DNA of 64,000 nucleotides from Plecoglossus altivelis (Eukaryota; Chordata; Actinopteri; Osmeriformes; Plecoglossidae): contig BROE01000010.1 of assembly GCA_036571765.1 (NCBI GenBank), forward strand, positions 11,646,034-11,710,033. Reading direction: 5' to 3'. Below, one piece after another: positions 41,577-50,700 of the stretch. The notes under the pieces are model-generated. The model was given only the letters and a program-made list of their open reading frames with translations, made no database searches and was not told where the DNA came from. Position 1 is the first letter of the stretch. Each line of letters opens with the position of its first letter. The translations under genes were made by a program, and so were the position numbers.

Positions 41577-41637
<61 letters not shown>

Positions 41638-42950
41638 TTCTATCTCTTTCTGTCTCTCTCTCTCTGTCTCTCTCTCTCTGTCTCTCTCTCTGTCTCTCTC
41701 TCTGTCTCCCCCCCTCCTTCTCCCAGCCAGGGGCCCTGTTCCTGAAGCTGAGGCTCAGCTCTGACCGGGACAGTAATAGAGGTGGTAGGCCTCTGTAATT
41801 GGCGTAGTTTTTCAAATCGTTCAGACGACGGCAAAATAAAAAGAGGGCCCCGGCTCTCCCCGTCGCCACGGTAATGTGTTCGGACAGAATCGGCGCACCG
41901 CTAGTCTGGCGCTTGCTGGTAAACATTTGAAAGTGACCATAACAGATCCGTTGGAGAGCAGAGGAGAGCCTGTTTTCCTCCCTGTTTAGCCGCTGTGTTT
42001 AGCTCGTGAGGAGATGAGTCAAGCGAGGCGCTTTAAAGAAATGGACGTCTGCCCTTCATTATCAGGACAACGTTTAGCCTGTCATGCTTTTCTATGCACG
42101 ACTGAAGCGCTGGAAATATTGTCCAAAATAGTGTTATCCTCAATTGACATTCTATTTTCTTTAGTGTTTTTTTGGGTGGGTGGGGGGATAACAGAAATGC
42201 GTCTGAATCGTTCAGGACTTGTCTACATGAACTCGTCAGGCTGGTTTCATGGATGTCAGATCCAAGCCGACCCGACGATCGATGAACGCTCGTGTCTAAA
42301 TGCTCGTGTCGGCGATGGCGTCTCCTGTATGAGCTTGTGTTGACCCTGCTGCTGAACGAGCAGGTCTGTGCTCGGCTCCGGCCTGGAGGAGCCAGGAGAC
42401 CTGACCGGGACAGAATCCCATGGGAGCTGCCCAGTCTGAGGCAGGGGAGTCCAGCCGGCTGGCCAGCCGTGGGTCCAGGCCTGAGCTGGACCAGGGCGAG
42501 GCAGTAAGCTGGGGCCTGCCTGAGGGGGCCCACCTCTCTCCTCCACCCTGACACCCATCCAGTTTTAGCCCCACGCTTTCTTTTTCCACCCTTGTCTCAC
42601 CCTTTGCCAGCCCCTCCCTCGGTCCTCTTGTCTCTCCCTCCTCTTGTCTCTCCCTCCTCTTGTCTCTCCCTCCTCTTGTCTCTCCCTCCTCCCTCTTTCT
42701 TTACCTCCCACACGCACGCGGGCACTGTTGGAGCGTTGCAATCCAGTCCAAGAAGCTTCATATCGACTTGGACCATTTCCTCTCTCTCTCTCCTTCCCTC
42801 CCTCCTTCCCTCTCTCTCTCTCACTCTCACCCCCTTCTCTCTCACCCCCTATCTCTCTCCTTCCCTCCCTCCCTCCCTCCCTCCCTCCCTCTCTCTCACC
42901 CTGCCCTCTCTTCTTCCCTCCCTCTCTCTCACCCCCTCCTCTCTCACCCC

Positions 42951-42993
<43 letters not shown>

Positions 42994-45900
42994 TGTGCTC
43001 GTATAGCCAGGTCCAGCCAAGGCCAGTGGTCCAATCACTGATGGATACCTCTACACATCATAAAAAGCCCTCAGCTTAATTATCTGTGCCTATCCAAGGG
43101 CAGCTAATGACCCCCGAGCAGAGCGTAATTGATTTCAGACTCTTGTATTATTTTATTTCTTTCTTTCTTTCTTAAGAAGAGATATGGGGGTGGATTTTAA
43201 GAGGGAAGGGTGGTGGTGGTGGTGGTGGTGGTGGTGGTGGTGGTGGGGGAGAGAGTGTTCTGGTGAACTTTATCTCACAGCTCCTTCCTGGTTCTCCACC
43301 TCTTCCGGTGCTCGTCACTCTCTCGCTTTTTCACCGTGCATAACCTGTCTGCTTTAGCGGGGCGACTTCTCTACATGGATCTGACTAACCTCTCTCTCGC
43401 TCTCTCCCTCCTCTCCCTCTCTCGTTCTCTCCCTCACCTCTCTCTCTCCTCCCCCCCCTCCCTCTCTCATTCTCTCCCTCTTCCTCTCTCTGCTGGTGAG
43501 ACCAGTGTGCTGTATGCTGAGGTGAAGGGAGCTGTCCGCTTGACAGATTCGGTCTGTCAGAGCCCATTACCTGCGAGTCAGGAGAGCTCTAACGAGCTGA
43601 ATTAGAGGGCTAATTAGGCCAAAGAGAGAGGGGCCCACACACACACGCACACACACACACACACACATGCACGCTTCAGTCTATCTGCTGTAGTACTCCA
43701 CATCACATCTCACTAGTGTGTTATTAATGATTTGCTTCTTACTATCTCCCTGCTCCCTGAATCTTTTCCTCCATTCAAGACACCGTACAAATCCGCTCAG
43801 ACCGTGAGAAAGTAGTTCCTTCTCCCACTTCCCATCGTAGATCTTTTTACAAGGAAATAGATGCACATCTGGTGTAAACCTGCTGGCTAATTTACTTTTA
43901 TCATTCTGGATCAGTGTCAAGGAATCTTAGATGGGGTTTTTAATTTAGCCGCACTGTCGACGTCAGCCATCGAAAGCAAATGGACTGGCTTGGTTGTTGT
44001 TGTGAAAGGCTGTGGTGACACTAAGTAGAGGCTGACGGAGGGGGGGGGGGGGGGTCCTTTTGTTTTGAGCTTCCAGTCCCTGGTGTCGGATAGTAGACAG
44101 ATGATCTTATCTCTCTCCTGCATCTTGGTTCTCCCCACACACTTACATGCATACGCACCCTCTCTCGAACACACTCATATGCCTCGTGAACGTCTTTCAC
44201 ACACCTGAACACTTTCTCTCTCACACACACACACACACAAATGCTACCTCTCTATCTCTCACACATAAATACACACACACACATGCACTCCCCCCCCCCC
44301 TCCTCGCTCCCCCCTGCTGGTGTTGTGTTGGAGGGGAGCAGCTGTTGGGATGTCCAGTCACGGGCGGTCGGAGACCTGGAGGCCTGTCAGAGGGCTGAAG
44401 AGCAAGCCAAGCCTGAGGGGGACAGGAAGTGCGGCCTGTCTGTAAACACAGAACACAAAGCACTCGCTCAGGGAGAACACACACACACACACCTCCCTCC
44501 GAATGAGAATCACATTGACACACACACACACTCACACAATGAAGGACGTACACAAACACACACACACACACGCATCAGAAGAGGCAGGAAATCGCAGCCA
44601 GTCCTTGGCCGTCTTTACCTCTTTGGCTCGAGATGACAGAGGTGGACACCAGCCCTGCGACTTATCCCTGGGTGACCCCAACACACCCCCCCCCCCCCCC
44701 CCCCCGCCCCCTCCCAGACTCCACTTCCCACAGTGATCAGGCACAGCCATGGCTCTCTCTCCCACTAGCCAGTAAACACTCCCTCTAACTGGGAGAAACC
44801 CTTAACCCAGGCAAACGAAGCTGTTCGTCAGCGGCCGGCGTCCACCGCTCACGGGAGTTCTGGCGGGGCGGCAAGCGCGGCCTGACTGGCGGGGGGGAGG
44901 GATGTGGAGCTGGGACCTCCTTGGCGGGGGGAAGGATGTGGGAAGCTGGAGGATCCTCTGGTGGGGGGAAAGGATGTGGAAGCTGGAGGAACTCCTCTGG
45001 CCCCGGGGGCGGAGGATGTGGAGCTGAGGACTCTCTGGCGGGGGCGAGGATGTGGCAGCTGAGAGGACTCTCTGGTGGGGGGGCGGATGGGTGGAGCTGA
45101 CGAGGATCCCTCTGGTGGGGGAGGGATGTGAGCTGGAGGACTCCCTCTGGTGGGGGGGAGGGATGTGGAGCTGGAGGACTCTTGGTGGGGGGAGGGATGT
45201 GGGAGCTGGAGGTCTCTCTCTGGTGGGGAGGGAGGGATGTCGGAAGCTGGAGGACTCCTCTGGCCTGGGGGGGGAGGGATGTGGAGCTGGAGGACTCCTC
45301 TGGTGGGGGGGAGGGATGTGGAGCTGGAGGACTCCTGTGGCGGGGGGGAGGGATGTGGAGCTGGAGGGACTCCTCTGCGGGGGGGGAGGATGTGGAGCTG
45401 GAGGACTCCTCTGGCGGGGGGGAGGGATGTGGAGCTGGAGGACTCCTCTGGTGGGGGGGAGGGATGTGGAGCTGGAGGACTCCTCTGGCGGGGGGGAGGG
45501 ATGTGGAGCTGGAGGACTCCTCTGGTGGGGGGGAGGGATGTGGAGCTGGAGGACTCCTGTGGCGGGGGGGAGGGATGTGGAGCTGGAGGACTCCTGTGGC
45601 GGGGGGAGGGATGTGAGCTGGAGGACTCCTGTTGGCGGGGGGGGAGCGGATGTGGAGCTGGAGGACTCCTCTGGCGGGGGGGAGGGATGTGGAGCTGGAG
45701 GACTCCTCTGGCGGGGGGGAGGGATGTGGAGCTGGAGGACTCCTCTGGTGGGGGGGAGGGATGTGGAGCTGGAGGACTCCTCTGGCGGGGGGGAGGGATG
45801 TGGAGCTGGAGGACTCCTCTGGCGGGGGGGAGGGATGTGGAGCTGCGAGGACTCCATCTGGGGGCGGGGGGGGGGGGAAAGGGGGGGATTTTTTTGTGGG

Positions 45901-46160
45901 GGAAAAAGGGCTGGAGGACTCCTCTGGTGGGGGGGAGGGATGTGGAGCTGGAGGACTCCTCTGCCGTCCGTCTTGATGTGTTTAGCGAGGGTCGTTATCA
46001 TCGGAGGAAAGCACCCTTTTAATGCTTTATTGTCATCCCACATGAGTGCTCTAATGGGAAACATTGAACTGCTGCTGTTTGTGTGGGTGGGTACGTGTGT
46101 GTGGGTGTGTGTGTGTGTGCGTGATGTGATTGTGTGCTGGGTGTGTGTGTGTGGTGATGT

Positions 46161-46194
<34 letters not shown>

Positions 46195-47132
46195 GTGTGT
46201 GTGTGTGTTGTGTGTGTGTGTGTGTCGTTTGTGTGTGTGTGTGTGGGGTGCCAGGGCATGGGCATTTCACATGCGAGGCTCATTGCATTTGGACATGAAG
46301 AACAGCCCTTACTGCCATGATCTGCAGTGTTGCATTAGTCTAGCTAAGAACACTGCCTACTGTGAATATTATTCACACACACACACACACCCACCCCCTC
46401 CACACACACACACACACACACACCAGCACACACCCCCACCCCACGACCCTCTCTTGTTTTCTCTTGTAAGTTTGCTGTAGGTGGTGTGTGTGTGTGTGTG
46501 TGTGTTGTGTGTGTGTGTTGTCCTGTCAGTGCCCCTCTCAGAAGAGGCAGTGTGTACTGATCTCAGAGTGTAACGAGGCACCAAGCCGGCTCTCTAATGG
46601 AATGTGATCAACTGAGGCAGAAGCTGTACCAGCGAGCCTCATCTCCAGACAGGTACCTCTTTAGGGTGGAGGGAAGGCCCCCGGGCGCACGTACACGCAC
46701 ACGCACGCACAGGCACACACACACGCTTAGGAATACATTCGCTCCACAGTTATCATAGGAAAGCTGTGTTGAGTTGCCAATTAGCAGCATTTCCCTATAC
46801 ATACAGAGTATGCAGTCCCTGGACTTTTAGAACATGAGAAGGATTTCACAATGCTTCTCGTCGATACTTTATGCATGGAAGCGGAGAAATCAAGTGCTTT
46901 TAGTTTTGAGTATTCTTTCTTTCTCTCTGTGTGCGCGTGTCATTTTCTCCCTTACACCGCTGTGTGCCATGTCGTCATGGCACCCCGACTCTCTGTCTGC
47001 CGCACCATTGACACCACCGCCTCGCCTCACCGCGTGTGCGTCTGTCTGTCTGGGTGTGTGTGTGTGTGTGGAGGGGGTGGGTGTGTGTGTGTGTGTTTGG
47101 AAGGGGTGGGTGTGTGTGTGTGTGTTTGGAAG

Positions 47133-47170
<38 letters not shown>

Positions 47171-47666
47171 CTGTGTGTGTGCCGGTGTGTGTGTTGTGTG
47201 TGTGTTGTGGAGGAGGGGGTGGGTGGGTATGTGTGTGTGTGTGCGTGTGTGTGTGGAGGGGGTGGGTGGGTGGGTGGAAGGGTTCCTCCTGGCCCATAGC
47301 AACTCCAGAGGCAGGGGAAGGCATGCATGCCCTGGGCAGGGGAACAGTGCACTGCTCTCCATTTCCTCTAGGACACAGAGACAGAGGGGCAGTGCCCCTG
47401 CCGAGCACACACACACACACACACACACAGAACACACAAGACACACACCAACACACCCAGGGCTTTTGTTCAGGGGCTGTGGGCCGCAGCCATCTGACCA
47501 GCCTCTCTACTCTCTCCCTGGGATGGACAGGAAGGAAGGCCGGGGACATTCCGTGCAGCTAGCCCCTCCCCCCTACACACACACACACACCGATATCACC
47601 ACCCTCTGCAACCCCTCCCCCAGCCCCACTGTGATCAAGGGTTGACGTTTATACCTAAAGGCCATG

Positions 47667-47753
<87 letters not shown>

Positions 47754-50700
47754 GCTCACACCACCTTCACCTCCGAGACAGTAGTGTGGGAAGTACCAGT
47801 GTCCCCCGCTGTTCCAACACCCTCCCTCATTCCACATCTCATCCTCTCCTCGTCTGCAGTGCTGTGTTTAGAAGTGCCCTGAAACCTCCAGGTTTAGCTA
47901 GGTGCTGTGTATGTGTGTGCCTGTCTGTCTGTGCGTGTGCCTGTGTGTGTTGAGTGAAGATGCTGAGTGCTAAGCCTTAGCGCTCCCGGACAGGAAATCT
48001 TTTTGAAGGGGTGAGGAGAGGGGGAGGAGGAGAGGGGGTCGAAACAGTCTCCTGGTGTTTCGGCGTTGATTCAGAGTGATGGCTCTCCAGACTATCGATC
48101 CCCAGGGCCATCGATGATCTACTCTGATCCGTTGCTGCCTCTCTGATAAAGGACTATCTCCCAGTCAGGGCAGCCACAGGGAGCCTGACCGGACAGGGCT
48201 GTAATCACTTCCGCCAGCAGGCCAGGGGAGGTTGGCCTCCCCCCCCCTCCTCCTCCCTCCTCCCCCAGTGTCCCATCTGTCACCTCTCTCTGTCCCAGCT
48301 TCTCTCAGACAGAGGCTCTGGGCCCTGGCTGTGTGGGGCTGCTAGGGTCCAAATGTGCCGTGTGTCTTTCAGTGTTGGAGGCTTGTATGCAAGACTGGCT
48401 TCACTTTTCACTGGTGATACACGCTGGTACACACACCCCTCCCTCCCTGCCCCATCTCTCTTCCTCTCATCTTCCTTTTCTCTCTCTCTCCCTCTCTCCC
48501 TCCCACCCTGCCCTATCTCTCCCTCTCTGACTGCCTCCCTGCCCCATCTCTCTCGCTTACTCTCTCTTCCTCCCTCCCTGCCCCATCTCTCTCACTTACT
48601 CTCTCTCCCTCCCTCCCTGCCCTATCTCTTTCCCTCTCTCCCTGCCTCCCTGCCCTATCTCTCCCTCCCTCCCTGCTCTGCCTCTATCTTCCTCCCCTCC
48701 GTGCCCTATCTTCTATTTGATGTCTCTCAACACACTTCGGATCATCTTATCTATCGTATCTATTCTACCTCTAGAATATCATACTGAGTCCTCTCTTGCT
48801 TCGTGCTTCCCTCCATTTTGCCATTCTCCGTCTATCCTTTCACTGAATCACTTCTTCCCCTACCTTTGACTCATCGCTTCTGAATACTTTCTTTATCGGA
48901 TCCCTCTTCTCTATCTTTTGATCGTCAGTAGCTTTATATTCCTTTTCTTGACTCGAGTGTCTAAATACGATATATCTTTTTCTCTGTGTACAACTTACTC
49001 TCTGGCCTTCTGCCTCTGGTGCATCTCTAACTCTTCCGCTTCTTCCATTTTTCCTCCGTTCGACTGAATCTTTATCTCACTTCTCTCTCTTCTTCTTCTG
49101 CTTCTCTCTCTTCTTCCTCTTTGTTGAATTTGTTTACTACTTGTTCCTACTCTTTCTCATCCATCGCCGCTCCTCCCTTCCACCACTGCCCTCTCTCTCC
49201 ACTCTCCGCTCTGCCTCATCTCTCCCTCTTCCTTTCCCTTACGTCTCTCTCTCTCCCTCTTTTTTTGTGATTCTGCCGTTCCCCCTGCCCTATAGATAAT
49301 CTCCTCCTTCATCCCTTCACCCTCTCCTTCCTCATCCCTTCCCCCTGTCTGTCTCTCTCCACTGGCTCCCCTGGGGGGGGGGCTCAGACAATTTAACATC
49401 CCCGGACCTACAAATGTTCCCACCCATCTGCACACACACAAGAGGTTCATTAAGATGAAAGGAAGTGTCCACCAGTGTGAGCCACACTGTGTGTCCCCCC
49501 TCCCCCCCGTCCATTTCCTGGGACACGAGGAACCCCCTGAGGTGGAGCTGTTGTCTTTGTAGGAGGGGGGGGCGGGGGACAGCTCAATATCCTTGGACTC
49601 CTCCATCCTATCCCACAGAACCCTGTACTGACCTTCCCCCCTCTCTCTTTTCCCATCTTCTTTTCTCTCTCTCTCCTTCTCCCCCCTGCCGCTATCTCTC
49701 CTCTCTGACTGCCCTCCGCCCATCTTCTCGCTTACTGCTCTCTCTTTCCTCCTCCTGCCCTACCTCTCTCTTCACTTCTCTCTCTCCCTCGCCTCCTGCC
49801 CTATCTCTCTCCCCCCTCCCTGCCCTAAAATCTCTTTCCCTCTCTCCTGCCTCCCTGCCCTATCTCTCCTCCCTCCCTGCCATATTCTCTCCCTCCCTCC
49901 CTCCCTGCCTCTCTCTCACTCTCCCTCCCTGCCTCATCTCTCCCTCTCTCCCTTACTCTCTCTCTCTCCCTCTTCCTGCCTCCCTGCCCTATATCTCTCT
50001 CTCCCTCCCTGTCCTGTCTCTCTCTCTCCTTCCCTGCCCTGTCTCTCTCCACTGGCTCCCCTGGGGGGGGGGGCTCAGACAATTTAACATCCCCGGACCT
50101 ACAAATGTTCCCACCCATCTGCACACACACACAAGAGGTCATTAAAGAAGGAAGTGTCCACCAGTGTGAGCCACACTGTGTGTCCCCCCTCCCCCCCGTC
50201 CATTTCCTGGGACACGAGGAACCCCCTGAGGTGGAGCTGTTGTCTTTGTAGGAGGGGGGGGGCGGGGGACAGCTCAATATCCTTGGACTCCTCCATCCTA
50301 TCCCACAGAACCCTGTACTGACCTTCCCCCCCCTCCATCCTTTCCCCCAGGTCCTGCCTTCAGCAGGGCCCTTCCAGGAGGGCTGAGCCACAACTAATCC
50401 CCCATGAGGACTGAATGGCGCTATTTACATGCCAGGGATTAGGGAAGAGATTAGCGCTATCACATCACTGGATTAGATAGAGTACCGTTCAGCCCATTCT
50501 CTTCATCCAGGATGTATGTCTCTCTCTTTCTGTATCTCTCTCTATCTCTCTTGGTACCTCTCTCTTTCTCTCTCTCTTTTTGTACCTCTCTCTTTTTGTA
50601 TCTCTCTCTTTCTCTCACCTGCTCTCTTCATTTTCTTCCCTTCCGAGGGCTTCTGTCAAGCGACCTGATGTCCTGTCAGTCTGTCATAAGAGAGAACCAC

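Noticed and set aside
44802..46283. A minus-strand frame of 493 codons rich in Pro and Ser
   Set aside because: It is the translated 37-bp minisatellite plus CA repeats, with no domain, inside an AGAP1 intron.
45052..46320. A plus-strand frame of 422 codons rich in Gly
   Set aside because: Same 37-bp repeat; all registers are open because the unit has no stops.
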